Made by a program: the position numbers and the translations under genes
Notes under the pieces: generated by a model
The model's input: the letters and a program-made list of their open reading frames with translations, nothing else
Database searches by the model: none
Told to the model about the DNA's origin: nothing
Assembly (NCBI GenBank): GCA_038225475.1
Contig: JBBRRA010000004.1
Span: 1-64,000 of the forward strand
DNA from: Polymorphobacter_B sp038225475
GTDB taxonomy: Bacteria; Pseudomonadota; Alphaproteobacteria; Sphingomonadales; Sphingomonadaceae
Reading direction: 5' to 3'
DNA length: 64,000 bases
In this document: in pieces, positions 34,125-42,808 of the stretch
How the letters are laid out: the number at the start of each line of letters is the position of its first letter
How positions within the stretch are numbered: the first letter of the stretch is position 1

Positions 34125-35237
34125 ATGAAAAGCCGCGCCGCCGTCGCTTTTGCCGCCAATCAACCGCTGGAGATTGTCGAAGTCGATGTCGATGGCCCGC
34201 GTGGCGGCGAAGTGCTCGTCGAAATCATGGCGACGGGCATCTGCCATACCGACGCCTACACGCTCGAAGGCAAGGATTCGGAAGGCATTTTCCCATCGAT
34301 CCTTGGCCATGAGGGCGCGGGCATCGTCCGCGAAATCGGTGCCGGCGTCACCTCGGTTGCGGTCGGCGACCATGTGATCCCGCTGTACACGCCCGAATGC
34401 CGCCAGTGTAAGTCGTGCCTCAGCCGCAAGACCAACTTGTGCACCCACATCCGTGCGACGCAGGGCAAGGGGCTGATGCCCGACGGCACATCGCGGTTCA
34501 GCTACCGCGGGCAACCGATATATCATTACATGGGGTGTTCGACATTTTCGAACTTTACCGTGATGCCCGAAATTGCAGTGGCGAAAATCCGCAGCGACGC
34601 GCCGTTCGATACGAGCTGCTACATCGGTTGCGGCGTCACCACCGGCGTCGGCGCGGCGATCTGGACCGCCAAGATCGAAGTCGGCGCGACCGTCGTGGTG
34701 TTCGGGTTGGGCGGCATCGGGCTCAACGTGCTGCAGGGCGCGCGGTTGGCGGGGGCCGATATCATCATCGGCGTCGATCTCAATCCGGCGCGCGAGACGA
34801 TGGCGCGGCAGTTCGGGATGACGCATTTCGTCAACCCGCGCGACCTTGCGCCCGAGGCGCTGGTCCCGAAGCTCGTCGAACTGACGGGCGGCGGCGCGGA
34901 TTACAGCTTCGATTGCACCGGCAACGTCAACGTCATGCGCCAGGCGCTCGAGTGCTGCCACCGCGGCTGGGGGCAGAGCATCATCATCGGCGTCGCCGAA
35001 GCCGGGCAGGAAATCGCCACGCGGCCGTTTCAGCTCGTCACCGGGCGCGTCTGGAAAGGCTCGGCATTCGGCGGCGCACGCGGTCGCACCGACGTGCCGC
35101 GCGTGGTCGACTGGTACATGGACGGCAAGATCGAAATCGACCCGCTGATTACGCACCGCATGCCGCTCGAGCGGATCAACGAGGCGTTCGACCTGATGCA
35201 CCGCGGTGAAAGCATCCGTTCGGTGGTGGTATTTTGA
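34125..35237 (+). CDS. S-(hydroxymethyl)glutathione dehydrogenase / class III alcohol dehydrogenase
   Basis: 370 residues, full length. Catalytic zinc ligands appear in TGICHTDAYTL and LGHEGAGIV, the structural zinc loop has four cysteines in CRQCKSCLSRKTNLC, and the NAD site is FGLGGIGLNVLQGAR. GCSTFSNFTV and CGVTTGVGA are class III features. It oxidises S-hydroxymethylglutathione (formaldehyde plus glutathione) to S-formylglutathione with NAD+; it may also act as an S-nitrosoglutathione reductase. It overlaps the hydrolase gene by four bases (TTGA), forming the standard two-step formaldehyde detoxification operon (commonly named adhC/frmA with fghA/frmB). Confidence 0.95.
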   Translation: MKSRAAVAFAANQPLEIVEVDVDGPRGGEVLVEIMATGICHTDAYTLEGKDSEGIFPSILGHEGAGIVREIGAGVTSVAVGDHVIPLYTPECRQCKSCLSRKTNLCTHIRATQGKGLMPDGTSRFSYRGQPIYHYMGCSTFSNFTVMPEIAVAKIRSDAPFDTSCYIGCGVTTGVGAAIWTAKIEVGATVVVFGLGGIGLNVLQGARLAGADIIIGVDLNPARETMARQFGMTHFVNPRDLAPEALVPKLVELTGGGADYSFDCTGNVNVMRQALECCHRGWGQSIIIGVAEAGQEIATRPFQLVTGRVWKGSAFGGARGRTDVPRVVDWYMDGKIEIDPLITHRMPLERINEAFDLMHRGESIRSVVVF

Positions 35238-36067
35238 CGCTCGAAACGCTGAGCAGCGCGTCGAGCTTCGGCGGCCATCAGGCGACCTATCGCCATCAGT
35301 CGACCGCCACCGGCACGCCGATGACCTTTGCCGTTTACACGCCGCCGCAGGCGGTCACGCGCCCGGTGCCGGTGTTGTGGTTTCTGTCGGGGCTGACCTG
35401 CACCGCAGCAAATTTCAGCGAAAAAGCCGGCGCGCAGCGCGTTGCTGCCGAGCTCGGGTTGATGCTGGTGATGCCCGACACCTCGCCGCGCGGCGACGCC
35501 GTTCCCGACGACAGCGCGTATGACTTCGGGCAGGGCGCAGGGTTTTACGTCGATGCAACCGCAACGCCGTGGGCTGAAAACTTCCGCATGGCGACCTATG
35601 TCGGCGACGAGCTCCCCGCGCTGATCGCAGAGCACTTCCCCGCCGACATGGCGCGGCAGGGCATCAGCGGGCATTCGATGGGCGGGCACGGCGCGCTGAC
35701 GCAGGCGTTGCGCCGTCCGGGGCGCTTCCGCAGCGTGTCGGCATTCGCGCCGATCGTTGCACCGGGGCAGGTGCCGTGGGGGCAGAAGGCACTGCGCGGC
35801 TATCTTGGCGACGTTCCGGCCGCTTGGCGCAGCTATGATGCGTGCGCGCTGATCGACGACGGGCACCGTGTCCCGGCGCTGCTTGTTGACCAGGGTGCGG
35901 CGGACACTTTCCTTGCCGAACAGCTGCGCCCCGAACTGCTCGAGGCGGCCTGCGCGCGCGCCGAAATCCCGCTGACGCTGCGCATCCATCCGGGCTATGA
36001 CCACAGCTATTGGTTCATCGCGACGTTCATCGAGGAACATCTGCGCTGGCACGCCGCGCGACTGTAG
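35234..36067 (+). CDS. fghA: S-formylglutathione hydrolase
   Basis: 277 residues of the esterase-D family. The alpha/beta-hydrolase serine is Ser148 in ISGHSMGGHGA. The acid lies in the VDQGAADTFL region and the histidine in HPGYDHSYWF. FLSGLTCTAANFSEKAGAQR is a family signature for the oxyanion region. It hydrolyses S-formylglutathione to formate and glutathione. A TTG start at 35234 overlaps the dehydrogenase stop; no in-frame ATG gives the conserved N-terminus (TLETLSSASSFGG). The formate made can feed the Fhs enzyme encoded 2 kb upstream. Confidence 0.93.
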   Translation: MTLETLSSASSFGGHQATYRHQSTATGTPMTFAVYTPPQAVTRPVPVLWFLSGLTCTAANFSEKAGAQRVAAELGLMLVMPDTSPRGDAVPDDSAYDFGQGAGFYVDATATPWAENFRMATYVGDELPALIAEHFPADMARQGISGHSMGGHGALTQALRRPGRFRSVSAFAPIVAPGQVPWGQKALRGYLGDVPAAWRSYDACALIDDGHRVPALLVDQGAADTFLAEQLRPELLEAACARAEIPLTLRIHPGYDHSYWFIATFIEEHLRWHAARL

Positions 36068-36173
36068 TAACCGTGCCGCAGTCGTCTGTCGTAATTGTGG
36101 GGCGGCGTTAATCGCTTGCTCAGCGACACGGCCTTATACATCATCTAGTCAAACGCTGCCCTTGGGGGGTACC

Positions 36174-37274
36174 ATGACTAGCATTGCTGCATCGATCGAC
36201 GCGACGACTCTGCCCGCTACACAATGGACCCCGGCGGCGGCGCATGCATGGTATGACGCGCTGCCATGGCAGGTCGGGTGCAATTTCACGCCTGCCTATG
36301 CGATCAATCAGCTCGAGATGTGGCAGGCGGCGACATTCGACCTCGCGGCCATCCGCGCCGAACTGACGCTGGCTGCGTCGCTCGGGATGAACGCGGCGCG
36401 GGTCTATCTGCACGATCTGTTGTGGGAGCAGGACGCGGACGGGCTCGTCGAACGGATCGATGCCTATCTGGGCGTTGCCGATGCGCTGGGTATTCGCACG
36501 ATGTTCGTGCTGTTCGATTCATGCTGGGATCCGCATCCCGAACTCGGGGCGCAGCGGGGACCCGCGGTCGGTGTGCATAATTCGGGCTGGGTCCAGTCAC
36601 CGGGCATGAAGGTGCTTGCCGCCGGCGATCAGCATGACCGTCTGGAGGCCTATGTGCGCGGCGTCGTTGCAAGGTTCGGCGGCGACGCGCGCGTGCTCGC
36701 ATGGGACATCTGGAACGAACCCGACAACGGTCCCGAGGTGGCGCTGTGCGATCCCGCGCAGCTCAAGGCAAAGTCCGATCTGGTGGTTCCGCTGTTGACG
36801 CAGGCCTTCGAATGGGCGCGTGCGGAGGCGCCGATGCAGCCGCTGACTAGCGGCATCTGGCTTGGCGACTGGTCGGCACCCGACCTGTTCAGCCCGATCC
36901 AGCGCCTGCAAACGGGCGCATCCGACGTCATCTCGTTCCACAATTACGGCACCGCCGCCGACTTTGCGCAGCGCGTCAAATGGCTTAAGGCGTTCGGGCG
37001 GCCGCTGCTGTGCACCGAATTCATGGCGCGGCCGACGGGCAGCACGTTCGAAGCGATCCTGCCGACCGCGAAGGACGAGCGCGTCGCAACCTTTTGCTGG
37101 GGGTTGGTGCAGGGCAAGACGCAGACGCATCTACCGTGGGATTCGTGGGCGACGCCCTATCTCGATGGCCCGACCGGTCCGTGGTTTCACGACATTTTCG
37201 ACGCCGACGGTCAGCCGCACCTTGCGCACGAGGTCGCGTTCATCCGGCAGATGACCGAGCCTGCAGCCGGCTGA
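36174..37274 (+). CDS. GH5-like glycoside hydrolase (cellulase/mannanase clan A), probably cytosolic
   Basis: 366 residues, a single TIM barrel without a signal peptide. Family marks are the GMNAARVYLHDLLW strand, FDSCWDP, the acid/base Glu182 in DIWNEPDN and the likely nucleophile Glu282 in LLCTEFMARP, with ISFHNYG between. This matches clan GH-A proteins of the GH5 type. The lack of an export signal suggests it acts on imported oligosaccharides or glycoconjugates. A GGGGGG ribosome-binding site precedes ATG 36174. Its 3' end overlaps the converging GH1-like gene by 35 bases. Substrate unknown. Confidence 0.78.
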   Translation: MTSIAASIDATTLPATQWTPAAAHAWYDALPWQVGCNFTPAYAINQLEMWQAATFDLAAIRAELTLAASLGMNAARVYLHDLLWEQDADGLVERIDAYLGVADALGIRTMFVLFDSCWDPHPELGAQRGPAVGVHNSGWVQSPGMKVLAAGDQHDRLEAYVRGVVARFGGDARVLAWDIWNEPDNGPEVALCDPAQLKAKSDLVVPLLTQAFEWARAEAPMQPLTSGIWLGDWSAPDLFSPIQRLQTGASDVISFHNYGTAADFAQRVKWLKAFGRPLLCTEFMARPTGSTFEAILPTAKDERVATFCWGLVQGKTQTHLPWDSWATPYLDGPTGPWFHDIFDADGQPHLAHEVAFIRQMTEPAAG

Positions 37275-38355
37275 GTTCGTCGGCAAGCGGCGCATAGACC
37301 GTGCGCGGCGCATCGGGGCTGAACGCATCGAACAAGCCATTGGGGCAACGCCGGTCGTCGTCCCACCCAAGGTGGCTGAGGATCGGATACAGGCACAGCC
37401 CTTCGATATCGACGCTGTTCGCGCGCGCGGCGAAGACCTCGGTCGCCACATAGTTTAGCCAGCCGGGGCGGTCGTCGCCCTCGGTTCCGGTCTCGGCGAT
37501 GAAGAGCGGCCGTTCGACGCGGCGCGCAACGCGGTCGAGCAACACGCGCAGCGGCGTGTAGCGCGGATGACCGCGCAGCAACGGCGCCTGCATATCGACC
37601 CACTGGTTGCGATCGTAGAAATTGAGCCCGACGAGATCGAGATACTGCGGTGCGCCGCCAAGCTCGGGGCGCTGCTTGCCCGACAGCCAGTCGACCGCCT
37701 CGAACTGCGAATCGGTATACCCCTGCGCCGATGCCACATCCACCAGCTTCGATGACTTCGGGTGCACCTCGATCAGCGGCTCGGCGACTGCGAAGCGCGC
37801 GCGCGGCTCAACGGCGCGGATCGCTTCGATCGCGGCAATCGTCGCCCGGACGAGCTGCTCCTTCATCTGCGGCCCGCGACCGCGCGCGAACGGGTTCATC
37901 GCGCCCACATCGCCCGCTACCCACGCGAAAAAGCTGATTTCATTGACCGGGACATAATAAGGGACCGTGTCGGTCTCGTCGCGGATCACCCGAGCGACCG
38001 CAGCGGCGAATGCGGCAAAGCGGTCGATAAATGCGGGCTTCCAGACGTCGACGCCGCTTGGGAAGCCGTAGTGAAACAGATCCCAAATCACCTGCGTCCC
38101 GGTTTCGCGCGCGGCCCGAACCATCGGCAGCAGGCTCGACCAGTCATACTGTCCGCGGCGGCGCTCGATCAGGTGCCAGCGCACGCCGTCGCGGACGGTC
38201 CGCATGCCGTGGCTGGCCAGCCGGCGGTAATCCTCGGCCGCGTGGATATCGTGCCCGGTCGACGCCAGCACGTCGAGCCGCCTGCGGTCGCGGCGTTTGT
38301 GCGTCGAACATTCGAAACCGCCAAGCCAGAAGGATTGAAAATTGGCGCGGCTCAT
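37240..38355 (-). CDS. GH1-like beta-glycosidase (clan GH-A)
   Basis: 371 residues, shorter than typical GH1 enzymes (about 450). The barrel shows FWLGGFECS at the first strand, IWDLFHYGFPSG, the acid/base Glu139 in VNEISFF, LVGLNFYDRN and the nucleophile Glu288 in LFIAETGTE. No signal peptide. The protein looks like a compact GH1-type enzyme; a glycosyltransferase-associated trimming or transglycosylation role is possible given the operon. It lies 43 bases after glf in a three-gene minus-strand unit (glycosyltransferase, glf, this gene) and converges with the GH5-like gene. Confidence 0.75.
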   Translation of the reverse strand: MSRANFQSFWLGGFECSTHKRRDRRRLDVLASTGHDIHAAEDYRRLASHGMRTVRDGVRWHLIERRRGQYDWSSLLPMVRAARETGTQVIWDLFHYGFPSGVDVWKPAFIDRFAAFAAAVARVIRDETDTVPYYVPVNEISFFAWVAGDVGAMNPFARGRGPQMKEQLVRATIAAIEAIRAVEPRARFAVAEPLIEVHPKSSKLVDVASAQGYTDSQFEAVDWLSGKQRPELGGAPQYLDLVGLNFYDRNQWVDMQAPLLRGHPRYTPLRVLLDRVARRVERPLFIAETGTEGDDRPGWLNYVATEVFAARANSVDIEGLCLYPILSHLGWDDDRRCPNGLFDAFSPDAPRTVYAPLADELSRLQARSSAG

Positions 38356-38398
38356 GGGATCCAGACAGTTAGATTACGTCGCGCGACCGAACAGGCGA

Positions 38399-39529
38399 CT
38401 ATTCGGCCGCGACCTGCAGCGGACTGCCTGCGACCGGCATCGCTTCCTGAATGCGGCGGAAGGTGGCGAGCGCCTGCCCGGTGACCTGGTCCATATTATA
38501 ATAGCGATAGGTCGCCAGCCGTCCGACGAACCAGACATCGGGCGTCGCCAGCGCAAGCGCCTCGTAGCGCTTGTACAATTCGGCGTTCTCGGGGCGCGGA
38601 ATCGGATAATAGGGGTCGCCGGTGGCGCTCGGAAACTCATAGGTGATCGCGGTCTTGGGATGCACCTGACCGGTCATGTGCTTATATTCGCTGACGCGGG
38701 TATAGGCTTCGGTCTGTGGATAGTTGACTGTGCCGGTCGGCAGGAATTGCTCGGTGTCATGCGTCTCATGCTTGAATTGCAGCGAGCGGTACGGCAGCTT
38801 GCCAAAACGGAAATCGAAATATTCGTCGATCGGCCCGCTCCAGATCAGGTTGCGATAGCCAATTTTGTCTTTGACGTCGGCAAAGTCGGTCTGTGTCATC
38901 ACTTTGATATTGGGATGCGACAGCATCTTTTCGAACATGCGCGTATAGCCGTGCTTGGGCATATACTGGTAGGTATCGGTGAAATACCGGTCGTCGCGGT
39001 TGGTCCGGGTCGGGACGCGCGCGGTCACCGATTTGTCGAGCTCGCTCGGGTCCATGCCCCACTGCTTGCGCGTGTAGCCCTGGAAGAACTTTTCATACAG
39101 CTCTCGACCGACGACCGACACGACGACGTCCTCGCTGGTGCGGATCGGATCGACCTTTTCGGCGCGCGCGGCGAACCACGCCGGCAGATCGTCGCTGGTC
39201 AGGTTGAGATTGTACAGCTTGTTGACGGTGTCGAGGTTGATCGGAATCGGGACCAACTGATCGTCGACCATGCCGAGCACGCGGTGTTCGTACGGCCGCC
39301 ATTCGGTGAACTGCGACAGATGGTCGAAGATCGCCTCGCTGTTGGTGTGGAAGATGTGCGGACCATATTGGTGCACCAACAGCCCATCGTCATTGTGCCG
39401 ATCATAAGCATTGCCGCCGATGTGCGGACGCCGATCGATGACCAGCACGGTTTCGCCGCGCTGCGTCGCAATGCGTTCGGCAAGGGTGGCACCGGCAAAG
39501 CCGGCACCGACGATCAGCCAATCAAACAC
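38399..39529 (-). CDS. glf: UDP-galactopyranose mutase
   Basis: 376 residues. The FAD motif GAGFAGATLAERIA is at residues 7-20, then RRPHIGGNAYD, the conserved HQYGPHIFHT, NLTSDDLPAW, EKFFQGYTRKQWG and the C-terminal FVGRLATYRYYNMDQV. The enzyme converts UDP-galactopyranose to UDP-galactofuranose, the donor for Galf in surface glycans. A GTG start at 39529, inside the last codons of the glycosyltransferase gene (8-base overlap) and preceded by GGGAGGAA, fits the family N-terminus (VFDWLIVGAG). Confidence 0.95.
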   Translation of the reverse strand: MFDWLIVGAGFAGATLAERIATQRGETVLVIDRRPHIGGNAYDRHNDDGLLVHQYGPHIFHTNSEAIFDHLSQFTEWRPYEHRVLGMVDDQLVPIPINLDTVNKLYNLNLTSDDLPAWFAARAEKVDPIRTSEDVVVSVVGRELYEKFFQGYTRKQWGMDPSELDKSVTARVPTRTNRDDRYFTDTYQYMPKHGYTRMFEKMLSHPNIKVMTQTDFADVKDKIGYRNLIWSGPIDEYFDFRFGKLPYRSLQFKHETHDTEQFLPTGTVNYPQTEAYTRVSEYKHMTGQVHPKTAITYEFPSATGDPYYPIPRPENAELYKRYEALALATPDVWFVGRLATYRYYNMDQVTGQALATFRRIQEAMPVAGSPLQVAAE

Positions 39530-40712
39530 GCAGTTCCTCCCGCTTGACGGCCGCGGCCGCCGGGGTGAGCACGCGCGCCGGTGTGAGCAGGTTCCAGATT
39601 TCGCCGCGCATCGCTGCCCAGGTGCGGTCCCACGACCCGTTGGCGAGCAGCGCATCGACCTGTGCAAGCCACGGCTCACGATGGCGCGTCATAAGCATCT
39701 CGATTGCGGCGACCGTGGTTGCGGCGGTCGCGGCGATTTCGACGACGCCGCCCGCGCCGTACGGGCGGATCACGTCGCGGATCGGGGTCGAGACAACCGG
39801 CAAACCGGCCGCCAGAAACTCCGGCGTTTTGGTCGGCGAAATGAAGCGCGTTGCGGCATTGATCGCAAACGGCATCCAGCCGATCGTCCAGCCGCTCAGA
39901 TACGCCGGTAACTCGTCGTATTTCTTGCTGCCGAGCCAGTGGATGTTCACCGCTTTCGGCAGCGACGCCGGGTCGATCTTGGCGGTGGGCCCGATCATCA
40001 CAAGGTTCCACTCGGGGCGCAGCGCCGCCACCGCCGCGACCAGTTCGAGGTCCATGCGCTCGTCGATCACGCCGAAAAAGCCGATCCGCGGCTTGCCGAC
40101 TGGGGCCTGATCGATGGGATCGGCAAGCACGTTGGTACGCGCCTTCGCGAAATGCGCGGCATCGATGCTCGACGGGAAGCAGTGGATATTGTCGTGGCGG
40201 CCGACCGCGGCCTCGTGCATCGATGCGCCGCCGGTGAACACCACATCGGCCCGCCCGAGCAGTTCCTCCTCCAGCGCGATCAGCAGCGGTGGCGCGTTTT
40301 GAAACGCCGACAGCTCGTCCATCTTGTCGAACACGATGACATCGGCATTGACGTGGCGGCTGAACGGCAGCGCCATCGGCGTATAATACCACAGCACGAG
40401 TTCGCTGCCGGCCGCATCGGCAACCAACGCATCGAGCACCGTTTTCTGAAAGGCGGTGGACTCGTGCGGGGTGGTGCCGTGTGGCAGCACCGGCTGAACG
40501 AGGCGGATGCCACCCGGCCGGATCCCGTCCTCGACGCGCGGCTGGCCGCCATCGACCCACAGCGGTTCTTCGACGAAAATCACATCGAAGCTGCGCGCGG
40601 CGCGGGTCATCAAATGCTGCGGGCGCTGCGTGACAAAGTCCCACCGCAGGTGCGACAGCACGACAAGCTTCGGACGAGGGCGCGCACGCGCAGGCACGAC
40701 GATGGCGTTCAT
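39522..40712 (-). CDS. Glycosyltransferase (GT-B fold, family 1/4-like)
   Basis: 396 residues. It opens with LVVLSHLRWDFVTQRPQHLM, a pattern of GT-B transferases that act on cell-surface glycans. The C-terminal donor site has RIGFFGVIDERMDLEL, NIHWLGSKKYDELPAYLSG and the E-rich FISPTKTPEFLAAGLPVVSTP, equivalent to the EX7E region of GT4 enzymes. It is translationally coupled to glf. A natural idea is that it uses UDP-Galf, but that is inference. No signal peptide; cytosolic, membrane-associated. The 110-base gap downstream of the kinase gene holds its promoter. Confidence 0.85.
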   Translation of the reverse strand: MNAIVVPARARPRPKLVVLSHLRWDFVTQRPQHLMTRAARSFDVIFVEEPLWVDGGQPRVEDGIRPGGIRLVQPVLPHGTTPHESTAFQKTVLDALVADAAGSELVLWYYTPMALPFSRHVNADVIVFDKMDELSAFQNAPPLLIALEEELLGRADVVFTGGASMHEAAVGRHDNIHCFPSSIDAAHFAKARTNVLADPIDQAPVGKPRIGFFGVIDERMDLELVAAVAALRPEWNLVMIGPTAKIDPASLPKAVNIHWLGSKKYDELPAYLSGWTIGWMPFAINAATRFISPTKTPEFLAAGLPVVSTPIRDVIRPYGAGGVVEIAATAATTVAAIEMLMTRHREPWLAQVDALLANGSWDRTWAAMRGEIWNLLTPARVLTPAAAAVKREELRV

Positions 40713-40798
40713 CGGAACTCCCGGTGGCTAGACGTTTATGACAGGTGGCCGGTGAGGGCCTATGCCGAGGGGCACAGCCAAATAACGGACTAATCCGC

Positions 40799-40823
40799 GC
40801 TTCGTTCCATTACCGGACGAAGC
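40799..40823 (-). terminator. Possible terminator after the hybrid kinase gene
   Basis: GCTTCGT and ACGAAGC form a 7-bp stem, extendable with a bulge, immediately after the kinase stop codon on the minus strand. There is no clear T tract. Confidence 0.35.
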
Positions 40824-42803
40824 CTATGCTGCGGCGCACCCGTCGATTGTCTGGCGCACCTTGAGCGCAAGGTTGGCGATGCTGAACGGCTTGGCAAGAA
40901 ACGCCGTTCCGGGATCGAGCGTGCCGCCATGTACCACGGCATTGCGGGTGTAGCCGGTGGTGTACAGCACCGGCAGGCCGGGGCGCATGATCACCGCCCG
41001 GTCGTGTAACTGTCGCCCGTTAATGCCGGGCATGACGATGTCGGTGAACAACAACGTGACCGGCAGGCTTTCGCCGAGCAGCCGCAACGCCTCCTCAGCC
41101 GAGCTGGCGGGATAGACGGTATAGCCAAGTTCGCGCAGCGCGGTCACCGAGACGTCGCGCACGCGCGCTTCGTCTTCGACGACCAGAATGCTTTCCCCGG
41201 CCTGCGCGCGCGGCATCTCGGCGACTCCACCCACGACTGCGGCCACATCGTCTGTGCCAATATGACGCGGCAGATAGAGTTTGATTGTGGTGCCGTGGCC
41301 GGGCTCCGAATAGACTTTCACATGGCCTTGCGACTGCTTGATAAAGCCGAAGACCTGGCTGAGGCCGAGCCCGGTGCCCTTGCCGACGGCCTTGGTGGTG
41401 AAAAACGGATCGAACGCTCGCGCAACGACCTCGGGCGGCATGCCGGTGCCGGTGTCGGTGACGGCAATCATGACATATTGACCCGCCCGCACGTCGGGAT
41501 TGTCGACGGCATACGCCTCGTCAAGCGCGACATTGGCAGTTTCGATGGTCAGGTGCCCGCCGCCTTCCATCGCATCGCGCGCATTCACCGCAAGATTGAG
41601 CAGCGCGTTTTCAACCTGACCGGCATCGGACTTGGTTCGCCATAACCCGCCGGCGAGAACGGTTTCGAGCCGGATATGCTCACCAAGCGTGCGGCGCAAC
41701 AGTTCGCTCATCGACGCGACCAGCGCATTGGCATCGACCACGGTCGGGATCAGCGTCTGCTGCCGCGAAAATGCCAGCAGTCGCGCGGTCAGCGTGGCGG
41801 CGCGCTTGGCACCCTCCATCGCATTGTCGATCAACGGGTGAATGTCGGTGCGCCCGCGTTCGAGACGGCGGACGACAAGGTCGAGGCTGCCGATGACGAT
41901 CGACAGCATATTGTTGAAATCATGCGCGATACCGCCGGTCAATTGGCCGATCGCCTCCATTTTTTGCATCTGCCGCAGCGTTTCGTTTGCGGCATCGAGT
42001 TCGCGCGTGCGCTCGGCCACCCGCGTTTCGAGTTTGGCGCGGACGCGGTCGTCGATCAGCTTGGCGCGCGCCAGCTCGCGCGCGGTTTCGGCTGCGCGCG
42101 CCGCTGCCAGACCGGCGATGATCGCGCCGATCAGGACCAGCACGCCAAACGCGACCACCAGTGCAACCGCGCGTGTGGCCGTCTGCGCGGCGGCTTCGGA
42201 CGCCAGTTTGCGCCCGACCAGCAACCGGTCCTCCTCGGCAAGGATCGCCGCGACGACCCGGCGCACGGCGTCCATCGCGACCCGGCCATTACCTTCGCCG
42301 GTTGCGATCATTGCCGCGTTGCGCTCGCCGCGTGCGATGTCGGCGACACGCGCCTGCGCGAACATGTTCTTGGCGTCGATCAACCGTTTCAGCGCCGACA
42401 GGTTTTGCTGTTGCACGTCATTGTCGGCGGTCAGCGTCCGCAGCGAATTGAACCGCGCCGGCGCCTCGGCCAGGCCGCGATGATAAGGTTCGAGGAAGGT
42501 CCGGTCGCCAGTCAGCAAATAGCCGCGCTCGCCGCTTTCGACGTCCTGCAATGCCGACAGCAATTGCTGCGTCTCGAGCATGACCTGCACGCTGTGCAGT
42601 TCCCGCGCGGCGGCGGCGATACTGCGGTCGGAGGATCGCATCGTGTAGCTGATCAGCGCCGCGACGATCATGCCGACCGCAATGATCAAGGCGACATTGG
42701 TTAGGGTTACGCGAGTCCGTCGCGCGATAACATTTTCCGCTTTCGACCGGGGACTCGTGACAACTTCCATGCGGCGTTGTAGCGCGGGCAACCAGTCCGT
42801 CAT
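40824..42803 (-). CDS. Hybrid sensor histidine kinase/response regulator with CHASE3 domain
   Basis: About 659 residues. TM1 is near residue 35 (VALIIAVGMIVAALISY). A CHASE3-type sensor follows (LQDVESGERGYLLTGDRTFLEPYH). TM2 is near 220, then a coiled coil. The HisKA phospho-acceptor is in GGIAHDFNNMLS, the ATPase has NLAVNARDAM, DTGTGM and GTGLGLSQV, and a C-terminal receiver ends the chain (VVEDEARVRD, phospho-Asp in LLFTDIVMPG, late Lys in FLAKPFS). Such FixL/CckA-like orphan kinases relay phosphate to separate regulators. ATG 42803 was chosen; a TTG at 42812 would overlap the tamB stop (TTGA). The signal is unknown. Confidence 0.9.
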   Translation of the reverse strand: MTDWLPALQRRMEVVTSPRSKAENVIARRTRVTLTNVALIIAVGMIVAALISYTMRSSDRSIAAAARELHSVQVMLETQQLLSALQDVESGERGYLLTGDRTFLEPYHRGLAEAPARFNSLRTLTADNDVQQQNLSALKRLIDAKNMFAQARVADIARGERNAAMIATGEGNGRVAMDAVRRVVAAILAEEDRLLVGRKLASEAAAQTATRAVALVVAFGVLVLIGAIIAGLAAARAAETARELARAKLIDDRVRAKLETRVAERTRELDAANETLRQMQKMEAIGQLTGGIAHDFNNMLSIVIGSLDLVVRRLERGRTDIHPLIDNAMEGAKRAATLTARLLAFSRQQTLIPTVVDANALVASMSELLRRTLGEHIRLETVLAGGLWRTKSDAGQVENALLNLAVNARDAMEGGGHLTIETANVALDEAYAVDNPDVRAGQYVMIAVTDTGTGMPPEVVARAFDPFFTTKAVGKGTGLGLSQVFGFIKQSQGHVKVYSEPGHGTTIKLYLPRHIGTDDVAAVVGGVAEMPRAQAGESILVVEDEARVRDVSVTALRELGYTVYPASSAEEALRLLGESLPVTLLFTDIVMPGINGRQLHDRAVIMRPGLPVLYTTGYTRNAVVHGGTLDPGTAFLAKPFSIANLALKVRQTIDGCAAA

Positions 42804-42808
42804 AGTCG

